Shown here in pieces: positions 38,270 to 47,230 of a stretch of 64,000 nucleotides of DNA. Every line of letters begins with the position of its first letter. Position 1 is the stretch's first letter. The position numbers and the translations under genes are program-made. This DNA comes from Candidatus Haliotispira prima. GTDB taxonomy: Bacteria; Spirochaetota; Spirochaetia; SP-2023. The notes beneath the pieces are model-generated. The model had not been told where the DNA came from. It searched no databases and was given only the letters and a program-made list of their open reading frames with translations. The stretch is from the NCBI GenBank assembly GCA_029867005.1, contig CP123443.1:1364001-1428000 (forward strand), read 5' to 3'.

Positions 38270-39472
38270 ATGGGTCCCCCGAAAAGAATCATATTCATCA
38301 GCAAGAAGAAGTTCCCGACTCAAAAAATCCAACAATTTTTTGCCTCGAAATATCAGGAAGAATATGATATCCAACTCTTGTCCAATCTCACGGAGACGGA
38401 AAATCTGCTCTTTGACCCGGAATACACCCTGAGCCTCTTGGTTGTCAATTTTCGCGATGCCAACTTGTTCCAGAATGTCCGGGATATGAAAAACGATGAG
38501 ATTTTTCGTTTTCTCCCGGTCTTGGGCATCATTCCGGAGGCCACGCCTGAAACCCTTTCCGCCCTGATCAATTGCGGATGCGAAAGCTATCTGGAAGAAA
38601 GCCACCTCAAAACATCCTTGCTCGAATACATGCACATTATTCTGGTGCGCTCCAACTACCTGGACGAGGTTTCTCTGCAAGTTTCTCAGCTTCAGGAAAA
38701 GGCAATCCGGGACTTTATCCTGCTGGACATCATCAAAAACTACATTCCGCGCACCATATGGCACAAAGCCGAAGACTTTGCCGAAAAGCAACGCCTGGAA
38801 CTGAACAGCGAAGAAACGGAGCTGATTATCTGTTTTGCCGATATCTGCAATTTTTCCACTCTGGCCCAGTACAAACAGCCCAAGGAAGCAGTGGAGATAC
38901 TCAACGTCGTGTTTGAGGTTGCCACTCGCTACGTTTTCTATTTTCACGGGGATATTGATAAATTTATCGGCGATGCCTTTTTGGCTATTTTTAACGACCT
39001 GACTCAGGCTATCAAAGCCATCTACGGCATTCAGGAAGAACTCCGGGAACGCAACCGGGCCAAAGCAGAAGCCGGTGAAGAGACTATTGAATTCCGCATT
39101 GGCATGCATGTCGGCAAAATCGTCCGCGGCAATGTCGGCGGCAATGACCGCTACGACAATACTTTAATTGGTGATACCGTGAATACGGCTTCCCGCCTGG
39201 AGGGCAAATCGCCCAATGGTGGCTTTGTCGCCTCGGAAGCCGTTTGCGAACGCCTGGACTTTGATATTCCCGATAAATATCGCATGTCTTCCCACCTAAA
39301 AGGACGCAAAGGGGAGGAAATATATTATTCTATGTTTGACTTTCTAAGTGACAACCCTGACGTAGTGCCCAACTTATTGGAAGAGGTCGGGGCCGTACAA
39401 AATTTAAAGGGCGCACGGATTCAAAAACTACACAAAAACTTGGAGAACACAGATGAAACATATGTAATCTAA
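38270..39472 (+). CDS. Class III adenylate/guanylate cyclase with N-terminal receiver-like domain
   Basis: 400 residues. The C-terminal catalytic domain (~180-370) has the two metal-binding Asp in CFADICNFS (~190) and DKFIGDA (~233), the purine-selecting Lys of DKF typical of adenylyl cyclases, and NTASRLEG (~304-311) with the transition-state Asn and Arg. The N-terminal ~130 residues have the alternating strand-helix order of a response-regulator receiver, but the first strand (RIIFISKKKF) lacks the acidic pair, so it is probably a pseudo-receiver. A helical linker joins the two. The product is therefore likely cAMP. No ribosome site is obvious before the ATG at 38270. Confidence 0.85.
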   Translation: MGPPKRIIFISKKKFPTQKIQQFFASKYQEEYDIQLLSNLTETENLLFDPEYTLSLLVVNFRDANLFQNVRDMKNDEIFRFLPVLGIIPEATPETLSALINCGCESYLEESHLKTSLLEYMHIILVRSNYLDEVSLQVSQLQEKAIRDFILLDIIKNYIPRTIWHKAEDFAEKQRLELNSEETELIICFADICNFSTLAQYKQPKEAVEILNVVFEVATRYVFYFHGDIDKFIGDAFLAIFNDLTQAIKAIYGIQEELRERNRAKAEAGEETIEFRIGMHVGKIVRGNVGGNDRYDNTLIGDTVNTASRLEGKSPNGGFVASEAVCERLDFDIPDKYRMSSHLKGRKGEEIYYSMFDFLSDNPDVVPNLLEEVGAVQNLKGARIQKLHKNLENTDETYVI

Positions 39473-39536
39473 ATTATTGTAATTCTATTTTTTTATATTG
39501 TTAGTGGGGTTTCGTTTGGCCTCACGGGGGGGAACA

Positions 39537-40454
39537 ATGACACAAACACCGGAGCGATGGAATAATTCCGCGCATTCCGCCGCACAGCGCGAGCACTATT
39601 CTGAACAAAGTTTGGAGCAATTGCTCCAGCTATTACCGGAACCGCTGCACTATGACCTGCTGGATTATTTCTGCTGTCTAAATGTCTCACAGCGGCGCAA
39701 TTTCATTCTGGAAACATTGAATCGGGTTGGTATTGCCTATCAGGTATTACGCACGAAAAATGCTTTCCACATCATTGTCAAGCCGGACTACGAACCGGAC
39801 ATCCGGGCAAGAGACCACAATCTGTTCCAAGCCAAGGTCTTCGTTGCGCACTACGACCGCCTGCGGACTCCGGGTGCCAACGACAACAGTGCCGCCGTTT
39901 GGCACTTGCTCAAGCTTGCGGCACAAATGAAATCCGAACGAACGATGGTTCGGACACCGGTACAGATTATTTTCACCGATCACGAAGAACTGCGTACCAA
40001 AGAGCATATCAGCAAGCAGGGTGCGTACATGCTGGCACAACATTTCCGCAAGCGGAACCCGAAACTGCGCTACGCTTTTTTTGTTTTTGACCAGTGTGGC
40101 ATTGGTGATACTTTGTGTTATCTGCCCAATATTATCACCAGTAAAAATATTTTAGCACAACAAGATGCTATTTTGCAGCAGGCCCGGGAAGGTGAGTTGG
40201 CAAGTATTCCTATAGAGAAGATACCCAGCACACATCAGTACTATTTCTCTGACAATCTTGGCTTTAATTGGGGAGGCTACCCTGCCCTTTTACTCTGTAC
40301 TCTGCCTATGGAAGATGCGCATAATTGGCAACATTCCGGCCAAAAACCAACATCCTGGCAAACGGCGCAAACCACAAATAACACACCGGACTTGCTGGAA
40401 GCCCGCAGTTTCGCTCTGATGAACCAAACTCTCAGCCGGCTCTGCCGCATGTAG
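39537..40454 (+). CDS. M28-like metallopeptidase/hydrolase
   Basis: 305 residues from the ATG at 39537, which is preceded by a run of seven Gs acting as ribosome site; a TTG at 39498 is less likely. The core resembles M28 zinc peptidases: VAHYDRLRTPGANDNSAAVWHLL gives the His/Asp and bridging Asp ligands, IIFTDHEE the catalytic Glu pair, and FVFDQCGIGDT an Asp ligand; a late His lies in EDAHNW. No signal peptide, so it is cytosolic. Some M28 members are amidohydrolases or cyclases rather than peptidases. Converges on the large gene downstream. Confidence 0.7.
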   Translation: MTQTPERWNNSAHSAAQREHYSEQSLEQLLQLLPEPLHYDLLDYFCCLNVSQRRNFILETLNRVGIAYQVLRTKNAFHIIVKPDYEPDIRARDHNLFQAKVFVAHYDRLRTPGANDNSAAVWHLLKLAAQMKSERTMVRTPVQIIFTDHEELRTKEHISKQGAYMLAQHFRKRNPKLRYAFFVFDQCGIGDTLCYLPNIITSKNILAQQDAILQQAREGELASIPIEKIPSTHQYYFSDNLGFNWGGYPALLLCTLPMEDAHNWQHSGQKPTSWQTAQTTNNTPDLLEARSFALMNQTLSRLCRM

Positions 40455-40481
40455 CATAAGCATCCAGCATGCACAGAGTGG

Positions 40482-43400
40482 TCAGGGGCTTGTGACCGGA
40501 TCTGTCACCGGAGCCGCAATGTCCCCGTTCGGGGCATTTTCTCCGGGATTTGGAGGTACCGGCAAGGTCTCGGAGCCATCCGAAACCTTGCCGGTACCTC
40601 TGCCGTCTGTACCGGAGCCGGTCTGACCGGCATTTTCGGATTCAGAAACAATCTCCGGGGCGGCTTTGCCCGCCGGCCCCGGTTTACCCGGATCTTCCTC
40701 GGCAGAAACCTCTTTTTCATCTCTTTCTCTCTCATTGTCAACAGGTACAGACTGTTCTCCTTCAGTCGGGCCATCACTCAAGTCCGTGATGTTGGTTCGG
40801 TTCCCTTGTCCTTCTTCCGGCCTTTGTCGCCCTGGCTCCGTCTGAATAACCGAATCACCGTTTCTATTTCCACTGCCGACAGACTCGTTCGAGGTTTTCG
40901 CACCTTGGCTCCCCGTCTGTTCCCGAGGGGTTGAGTCTGTCGGGACAAAGGAATTCCCGGCTGTATTTCCGGAATTTTCCCCGTCCGAGTTTGGCCGATC
41001 GGACGAGGACGGAGCGGGTAAAACGGGCGAAACAGACAATCCTGCCCTTTCCGATTTAGCCGGGCTTGCTTGGTTAGGCGAAGATGGCGAAGGTGAAACG
41101 GGTGAAATGGGCGAGCCAGGCAATGCCGGTGTCCCAGCAAAGTCGGGTACTATACCCGCCGGCTCTGCCCCCTCCGCTGTGAAGTCTGCATCTCCGAGTT
41201 TTTGGCTCGGTCGGTCGGTTTCTTCCGCCGGACTGTTTCCGGCTGATTGGCCGGCCCGATTATCCTCTTCCCCCGCCCCGGCCGGCTCTCCCGGCCGGAC
41301 TTGGTCCCGAGCCCTCGGTACAACCCGTGCCGGCCCTTCGGGCCTTGCTCCTTCCTGATTGGCCCGTTGCTGCTCCGAAGCAGCAACGGCGGCGTTTCCC
41401 GTATTCTCCGGCGGGGAGCTGCCGGCCGGTGATGCATCTTCGGACCTTGGCGCAACTGCCGATTCTTCAGCCAATTCTTCAATCGATACTTCGGAATACC
41501 TCGACAGGCCCTCTCTCCAACTTTGCCATCCTCCGGTTACAAAGCCCAAGGCATCGGAATAGACTTCCTTGGGAACAAAAAGTGTGGCAACCACAACAAA
41601 GGCTGTAACACTCATAACGGCCCCTGCCATCATGCGATTTCTGCGGTATAATTTGGCCCAATTTCGGCCCAACTGAAACAGGGGCCTGGCCAAATTCACT
41701 ACAGTCAAAAAGTGGTCCGTCCAGCGGGCCCGAACCAGTTGCCGGCGTTGCCGCCTTTTGAAGCGAAGCTGCCGAAATTCTGCCTGACGGCTCCCGTGCA
41801 CGGCCTGTTTTGTTTGCCTGCGGTGTAAGCGGGCCATAGTGCGCTCTCGGCGTTGCCCGGCAACAATTTTGGACCGCTCCCGCGCGGCCCTGCGCAACCC
41901 AAGCCGATGTTCTTCCCTGGTCGCTTTCTGCTCTCCCCGTCTTCTTGCCAATGCCGCTCTGTGCTGCTGCGCCTGCTCGGTTGCCTGATATTTTTTCTCT
42001 GCCCGCAGAGTTTGTTCCTGCGAACGTCGCAATTTCTGTGTTTTTGTAAGCTCTGCACGTTGTGATCTGCGCCGCCGGACAAAACGGGCCAAAGCATAGA
42101 TGTTATGGGCAAAATGGCTGCGCAACCAGTCGGCGACAAGGACAAGATAATGTTGACAAGCCTTGGGAACCAGCCACAACACGTCCGTCCAAAAACTTCT
42201 CCATGCCGGGCCTTGAAACCCGACCTTGAACCCGGCCGTCATCCGGGTACCGGCACTCCCCAAAAAATAAGGAGAAGGATCGGCATAAGGGTTTCGTTTG
42301 GTCAAACGAGACCTCAGAACCTCGGGCAGATATTGCACCAATAATTTCCCGACAGCACCGACGGCACCGAAAGGAATTTGTCGCCCCCCGGCCGGTTGCT
42401 TTGAGAGCCAAACGGAAAGATATTCCGTCAAGTGTGTTTCGCGATCGCAAAGCTGTTGAAACTGTCGCAACTGCTGCTCTAAGCCGGCAACCCGGTGGGA
42501 GGCCCGCAGCTCTCCGCGAAAATAGGCCTTGATCCGAGCCGGCGAGTGTTCATTGACACCCATGCCATCCATGTCATCCATGTGGCCCATATCACTCATG
42601 CTACCTGTGTCACTTACGTGGTTCAGGTAATCCGCGTGATCGGGAGCCAACTTGCCAAAATCGGATTCTACCGAGGCGGGCAAAGAGGCAGACAAACCTG
42701 CCGAGATTACCGATTCTCCGGCTTGCAAACGCAGCCTTGCCAACCAATCCGGCCAATAGAAAGATGCCACAGACTTGAGCGACATCCAGTGACAAGAACC
42801 GAATTTGCCTTCGTAAAAACGCCGCCACAGACTGCTCCAGGCACCGGCCCCCCGCACTTCACCGCCGTGGAGTACACTTTGCCGAATAGCAAACCAAATT
42901 TCGGAAACCAACCCTGCCGGAGTCCGGAGTCGGCTACGCCTCTCGCCGCCCGCCCGGGATTGTGCGCCCCCTAACCCCTGTGGCCCCGATGGCCCCGATG
43001 CTCCAAAGCTATAGCACAACACAGGGCGGATATTCCAGCTTCGTTGTACCCCCAGATGACGCAGAAACAGTTCAAATTCGGGCTCGTGCCGGCGCAGAAA
43101 ACCGGCAATCTTGTGGTGGTGCCGCAATTTCTCGGCCAAACGAGGTTCCAGTTGAGCCCACAAATTCCACAGCAGAATACTCGGAAATGTTTGGGACTGA
43201 CTGCCGGCCCGGAAAAACTCCGTCCAAAAACACTTGGCATCGGCTGCGCACGACAGGGGTTTTAGCGCGGCGGGCTTGCTGTGAATACCCTTGCGCCAAA
43301 CTCTCGGCCGGATATTTTCCGGTACCTCTCCGTCCTCTGACTGTCCGTCATTTGCTGTATCCGTACTTTTATCGGTGCCCAGAGCCTCTGTAAGGCCCGC

Positions 43401-45524
43401 CACGGCAAAACCCCGGCCGGATTGTACCTGCTCCTCAAGCCGTCCTAAATGGGAGAGGAAATGACGAATTTCCCGTTCAATTACCAGACAAAACGACTTT
43501 TGTCTGGGGCCGGCCACTTGCACGCAGTCTGTCGCCGCCGACAGGAAATTCTGCCACAAAGCTTTTTCTTGTTGCCATACAGCTAAACACTGGCCGACAA
43601 AAGCCCCGGTTTCCTGCCTGCCGACCTTTCCCGCGACAAGACTTGTATCAACCCCGGTTGTGCCGTTGTCGATACCGTGACTGGCTCTCAGCAATTCTTC
43701 ATGATATTGCAAAGCGGTGCTTTGCAATGCCGGGGAACGTATTTCCAGAAAGAAGATTTCCTCTCTTCCTCCCTCTTGGGGTGAAACCGCACTTTTTTGT
43801 CCGGCCGGCCGGAGAACCGGCATGCAGGTGTGGGTCCAGGCAAACTGCCCTTGCAGTTCGTATTTTGCAGGCTTTACGTATCTGTCCCGGGAGCCGGCAC
43901 CGGCTCCGGTTAATTTGGCTCCGGTTAATTTGCTACGGGTCTGCTGCCAAAAGTCTTGCCAACCTTTTTTGCGCCATGCGATATTCGCTTGTAAAAGAGC
44001 CCTGCCAAGCCTTTTCCGGCCGACAATGCGAAATCGACAGAAGCCCAGCCCTTCGGGCAAATTCCGGTCAGCGGGTAGCATCAATGGCTGTAAACCCAGC
44101 AGACTGGAAATCCGTGCCTCTGTGAAATGGGATATTTGGCTTTCTTTGGTCTTGTTATGCAGGTTTCGTGCCCAATTATACCAGTGTTGCAACCGATGCC
44201 GACCCGGGTTCTGCTTTTGCCCATGTTTTTGCGCTTGTTTTTCCGCTGATCGAAAATCATGCGTATCGGGGCCGGCATCTTGTCTGTTTGCCGATTCTTC
44301 GTAATGGTACTTTTTCTTCGTCAGCAGGTTTCTGCGGCCCAGCTCAAAATCGACAAACACAGGCTGCTCACCGGCTTGGTACGCACAGAGTTTACTGCAA
44401 ACGACATCCGTTCCCAGCCATTTTGCCGGCTCCAGAACCAAGGCCAGACTCCAAGCCCCCCAACGAAAGCTTTTGGCACTGTGCTGCCCTTCTTCTTTGG
44501 GGCTCTTGTCCCAGCCCGAGCCACCGCCGGAGGGTAAATCCCGGTTTTCCGCCGGCACTGCAAGCTGCTGTTCGGGCTCCAAATCACTGTGCCGCAAAGT
44601 ATGCAGACTCTCAAATTCCATCTGCGGGAAGTGTTGGTGCAGTTCACGCAACGCAAGCCCCAGATCGCTGCGGCGGTGGGCCCTGAACTCGGGCAAGAGA
44701 CTTTCTCCGTCAGGCCGGGCTCCGCTGCCCAAAACGGTCAGATGGTCGTACAGGCTGAAAATTGTGGGTTCGCTGCAATAGGCGCGCAGCTTCTCTCCGG
44801 AGCGGAATTGGTCGGGTTCCTGTTTGGAGGCCAAAAACGCAAAAACCGCAAACATATCTTGTGCGTATTCCGCCCAAGCCTTGTGCAACCCTCGTTGCAA
44901 ATACTGTTTTCCTTTTTGTGAGCGGAGCTTTTGCTGTTCTGCATGAGCACCCTTGTGAGTACCTTTGGAACGGGCCGATTCTGCCCGGGCCAGCTCCGCT
45001 CGTTCCAGCTCTGCCCGTTCCAATTGCAGACTCAGTCCGACAATTTCATCCGGAGTGGGCAGAATCAGTATTTCGCAGGCATCCAGGGTTTCCTGCAAGG
45101 CCGGAGAATAGTTTTCCTCCAGGGCGGCAAAACTTGGGCGCAGCAATGCGGTGCCGTTCCGGCCGGAGAGTCCGTTGTTTTGGCGGAGAACGTAGCAGGA
45201 AGTGTTGCGCCTGTTGCCCGGAAGTAATTCCACACTCCAATTCTGCCGGAGGTCGGCGATATTTTGCTCTTTCGTCTGATCTGTGGCCTCACGCGCCGTA
45301 TTCGCTTTGTTTCCTTGCCGTTTTTGCCGCAAACTTCCGGAGTTTGCGGGATTGTGGTAGCGAAAATAGCTAAAACCGGCTTCGCCAAGCTCGGGAAATG
45401 GCGGAATGGCTCCGATTTCCTGCTTTTCTTTATCCGCTTCTCTATCCGCAAAACGGCCGGAGTGCGGGGGCTGTCCCGATCGTGCTTCCACACGCTGCTT
45501 TAGAGACTCCAATGCTCCGGGCAT
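40482..45524 (-). CDS. Giant single-pass membrane protein of unknown function
   Basis: 1,680 residues from the ATG at 45524, chosen for its GGAGGAG ribosome site six bases upstream; an upstream frame to 45698 has none. Not recognised. The first ~1,140 residues are a mixed, aromatic- and Arg-rich region, followed by a very basic Arg/Gln/Lys coiled stretch (~1144-1285), one membrane helix (MAGAVMSVTAFVVVATLFV, ~1297-1318) and a ~360-residue Pro/Gly/Ser/Glu-rich disordered tail. The positive-inside rule puts the N-terminal part in the cytoplasm and the tail in the periplasm. Several in-frame short repeats mark the gene (Leu-Glu-Arg-Ala-Glu, KLTGA, Met/Asp-rich and Gly-Pro-rich stretches). An envelope-spanning scaffold is possible but unproven. 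Confidence 0.6.
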   Translation of the reverse strand: MPGALESLKQRVEARSGQPPHSGRFADREADKEKQEIGAIPPFPELGEAGFSYFRYHNPANSGSLRQKRQGNKANTAREATDQTKEQNIADLRQNWSVELLPGNRRNTSCYVLRQNNGLSGRNGTALLRPSFAALEENYSPALQETLDACEILILPTPDEIVGLSLQLERAELERAELARAESARSKGTHKGAHAEQQKLRSQKGKQYLQRGLHKAWAEYAQDMFAVFAFLASKQEPDQFRSGEKLRAYCSEPTIFSLYDHLTVLGSGARPDGESLLPEFRAHRRSDLGLALRELHQHFPQMEFESLHTLRHSDLEPEQQLAVPAENRDLPSGGGSGWDKSPKEEGQHSAKSFRWGAWSLALVLEPAKWLGTDVVCSKLCAYQAGEQPVFVDFELGRRNLLTKKKYHYEESANRQDAGPDTHDFRSAEKQAQKHGQKQNPGRHRLQHWYNWARNLHNKTKESQISHFTEARISSLLGLQPLMLPADRNLPEGLGFCRFRIVGRKRLGRALLQANIAWRKKGWQDFWQQTRSKLTGAKLTGAGAGSRDRYVKPAKYELQGQFAWTHTCMPVLRPAGQKSAVSPQEGGREEIFFLEIRSPALQSTALQYHEELLRASHGIDNGTTGVDTSLVAGKVGRQETGAFVGQCLAVWQQEKALWQNFLSAATDCVQVAGPRQKSFCLVIEREIRHFLSHLGRLEEQVQSGRGFAVAGLTEALGTDKSTDTANDGQSEDGEVPENIRPRVWRKGIHSKPAALKPLSCAADAKCFWTEFFRAGSQSQTFPSILLWNLWAQLEPRLAEKLRHHHKIAGFLRRHEPEFELFLRHLGVQRSWNIRPVLCYSFGASGPSGPQGLGGAQSRAGGERRSRLRTPAGLVSEIWFAIRQSVLHGGEVRGAGAWSSLWRRFYEGKFGSCHWMSLKSVASFYWPDWLARLRLQAGESVISAGLSASLPASVESDFGKLAPDHADYLNHVSDTGSMSDMGHMDDMDGMGVNEHSPARIKAYFRGELRASHRVAGLEQQLRQFQQLCDRETHLTEYLSVWLSKQPAGGRQIPFGAVGAVGKLLVQYLPEVLRSRLTKRNPYADPSPYFLGSAGTRMTAGFKVGFQGPAWRSFWTDVLWLVPKACQHYLVLVADWLRSHFAHNIYALARFVRRRRSQRAELTKTQKLRRSQEQTLRAEKKYQATEQAQQHRAALARRRGEQKATREEHRLGLRRAARERSKIVAGQRRERTMARLHRRQTKQAVHGSRQAEFRQLRFKRRQRRQLVRARWTDHFLTVVNLARPLFQLGRNWAKLYRRNRMMAGAVMSVTAFVVVATLFVPKEVYSDALGFVTGGWQSWREGLSRYSEVSIEELAEESAVAPRSEDASPAGSSPPENTGNAAVAASEQQRANQEGARPEGPARVVPRARDQVRPGEPAGAGEEDNRAGQSAGNSPAEETDRPSQKLGDADFTAEGAEPAGIVPDFAGTPALPGSPISPVSPSPSSPNQASPAKSERAGLSVSPVLPAPSSSDRPNSDGENSGNTAGNSFVPTDSTPREQTGSQGAKTSNESVGSGNRNGDSVIQTEPGRQRPEEGQGNRTNITDLSDGPTEGEQSVPVDNERERDEKEVSAEEDPGKPGPAGKAAPEIVSESENAGQTGSGTDGRGTGKVSDGSETLPVPPNPGENAPNGDIAAPVTDPVTSP
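43902..43931. repeat. 15-bp tandem duplication inside the giant gene
   Basis: Two exact copies of GGCTCCGGTTAATTT. They encode the duplicated Lys-Leu-Thr-Gly-Ala on the minus strand and keep the frame. Confidence 0.85.
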
Positions 45525-45910
45525 CACATTCTCCTCCGGATTGCCCTCAATGGCTTGTCCAAATGGTCCAACAATCATTCTCTTGAGTCCGCTAATTCCA
45601 CGAATTAGGACGGCACGAATAGGGTGTAAAGGTATCTTGCAGCACAGAATGGGCAAGGCGGCTGCAATAGCAGGTGACTTGCGGCCTATGAGCTTCAACT
45701 ATAAATTTCGACTATGAATTTCGACAAGGCCATTATTCACTTCACACCGGTAATGTCCAGAGATGATAAACGAGTCGATACAACTCTTAGGGTCTGTATA
45801 AGTCTGCTATTTACTAATCTTAACAGAGATTACGGAGCCTAACAGAGCCACAGAGTTTTGGGCCGATTATAACCTGCTCCAATCCCCCCGTTTGGTGCAG
45901 AGAGGCCCCC
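45525..45910. other. Gap between the giant gene and the lipoprotein cluster
   Basis: No supportable gene. The giant gene's promoter (minus strand) should lie here. The last ~30 bases (45896-45910) begin the C-rich segment that precedes each lipoprotein promoter. Confidence 0.5.
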
Positions 45911-45939
45911 TTGCCAAATATCCTAAACGAATATATAAT
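45911..45939 (+). promoter_or_regulatory. Promoter of lipoprotein copy 1
   Basis: TTGCCA (45911-45916), 17-base spacer, perfect TATAAT (45934-45939). GGAGG at 45960-45964 is nine bases before the leader ATG at 45974. The same arrangement precedes all eight paralogues, so it is conserved as a unit. Confidence 0.85.
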
Positions 45940-45973
45940 AAGCTAAAATTACACTATTTGGAGGCACTTCCCC

Positions 45974-46066
45974 ATGAAACAGCAAAAAACACTATTGACT
46001 GGTAGGTTCATAAACGGTAGAATATCCAATATCCAATATCCAATATCCAATATCACACCACTTTAA
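45974..46066 (+). repeat. Leader frame with AATATCC heptamer array, copy 1
   Basis: The leader ATG (45974) opens a 30-codon frame ending at TAA (46064-46066). Within it, four exact AATATCC units (46021-46048) plus AATATC form the array. The lipoprotein frame has a TAG immediately before the array (46018-46020) and is open from 46021 on. The leader frame and lipoprotein frame therefore overlap only in the array. The distance from ATG to the lipobox Gly codon is 203 bases, one short of a multiple of 3. Confidence 0.85.
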
Positions 46067-47022
46067 AAAGTAAGCATTTATTTCTATTTCTATCACATCG
46101 TTTTAAACTATTTTATTCCTTCTTATTTCGTCTTTTACCACTACTTTTTTTGCCTATCTTTGGTGTAACTTTGCTTGGCTGTGTCCCCCTGTCGGACACC
46201 AATAAAGACCCGGTCCCTCCCGTAAACCCAATCATTTCCTTTTCCTCCGTCGCTGTGGCCTCCTCCCTGCAATTAGAAATCAGCAGCAATGTCGAACTCG
46301 CAAACATCGGCGCGGTTGTTCGCTTGGCTGCGGAAGCGGCCCCCACCAAGGCGGAAGCTCAGGTCAGTAAAGGTCATGTAAACGTAAGCATACCGGCGGG
46401 TGTCACACGAAAAATAAGTATCAGCCAACACTACAGCAGCATCTTTTCGGACGGAGTTACTCTGGCCGATGTTCTCACCCCCAATACGGCTTACAAGCTC
46501 TACCTCTATTTTCCCGCAGAAATTATTACCACAACGGCAGAAATTACGGGACTGAACATTACCAATGACGAGGCCGCAGTTCCTTTCGCCACGGCTGCCC
46601 TACCCGCTGCGGGTGATGCCAAATGGATGGACAGTAATGTCAATCAATGGATGAACAGTAATATTATCAACCAATGTGTGGGAAGCATAGATACGTACTA
46701 TTTTATGCAGGAACAAACGGGTCTGGTGGTGTGTTACTATTATGCAAGCTTTAGCCCTATTGCCAATGAAATCGTATATCAAAATAATGAGGGTCAGTTC
46801 CATAATATAGGCACTTATCAAGGTTCAGGGGGAGCAACTCCGTCTTCCAATTTTCATTTTGCATACCGGCTCATTTCCGGGTATACATCCAATTCCGCCA
46901 ATCATTATGCCTATTGGATAGGGGCAGACAAATCGGATAAGATAGAAAATAAGATCAGAAGTACAATTACCAGCCCTCGGGGGCTGGGAACAGCATTCGA
47001 TATTCCCGTAACTCGCCATTAG
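46021..47022 (+). CDS. Variable lipoprotein, copy 1 (out of frame with its leader)
   Basis: Coordinates give the open lipoprotein frame; it contains no ATG, GTG or TTG until 46150, inside the signal peptide. The frame encodes a basic stretch, a Leu/Phe-rich segment and the lipobox VTLLGC (Cys at 46180), then a 280-residue mature protein. Its N-terminal half is nearly constant in the family (SLQLEISSNVELANIGAVV, LADVLTPNTAYKLYLYFP) and it ends in VTRH. Two variable blocks lie in the C-terminal half. The body is almost identical to copy 2, but the segment around the signal peptide matches copy 4. It should be surface or envelope exposed if expressed. Function is unknown; the strands suggest an Ig/FN3-like fold. 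Confidence 0.75.
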   Translation, partial: NIQYPISNIQYHTTLKSKHLFLFLSHRFKLFYSFLFRLLPLLFLPIFGVTLLGCVPLSDTNKDPVPPVNPIISFSSVAVASSLQLEISSNVELANIGAVVRLAAEAAPTKAEAQVSKGHVNVSIPAGVTRKISISQHYSSIFSDGVTLADVLTPNTAYKLYLYFPAEIITTTAEITGLNITNDEAAVPFATAALPAAGDAKWMDSNVNQWMNSNIINQCVGSIDTYYFMQEQTGLVVCYYYASFSPIANEIVYQNNEGQFHNIGTYQGSGGATPSSNFHFAYRLISGYTSNSANHYAYWIGADKSDKIENKIRSTITSPRGLGTAFDIPVTRH

Positions 47023-47074
47023 ATATTTTGAGGGGTCACCCAACTCCCCCTTTGGGGGGGGCCTCATGCCCCCC

Positions 47075-47103
47075 TTGCCAAATATCCTAAACGAATATAT
47101 AAT
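47075..47103 (+). promoter_or_regulatory. Promoter of lipoprotein copy 2
   Basis: TTGCCA (47075-47080), 17-base spacer, TATAAT (47098-47103); GGAGG at 47124-47128. A C5-TTT-G5 hairpin lies just upstream (47046-47058). Confidence 0.8.
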
Positions 47104-47137
47104 AGGCTAAAATTAGGCTATTCGGAGGCATTTCCCC

Positions 47138-47230
47138 ATGAGACAGCAAAAAAGACTATTGACTGGTAGGTTCATAAACGGTACAATATCCAATATCCAA
47201 TATCCAATATCCAATATCACACTACTTTAG
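47138..47230 (+). repeat. Leader frame with AATATCC heptamer array, copy 2
   Basis: Leader ATG at 47138, frame ending at TAG (47228-47230). Four AATATCC units (47185-47212) plus AATATC. The lipobox Gly codon (47341) is 203 bases from the ATG, the same register as copy 1. The last stop in the lipoprotein frame is TAG at 47167-47169, slightly upstream of the array. Confidence 0.85.

Noticed and set aside
45974..46010. CAAAAAAC in the copy 1 leader as a -1 slippery site
   Set aside because: It is not in X-XXY-YYZ register, is absent in copies 5-8, and stops in the lipoprotein frame lie between it and the array.
45974..46066. Leader ATG frames as attenuator-type leader peptides
   Set aside because: No run of one regulatory codon and no downstream antiterminator hairpin pair; the overlap of frames in the array explains the layout better. 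Not fully excluded.
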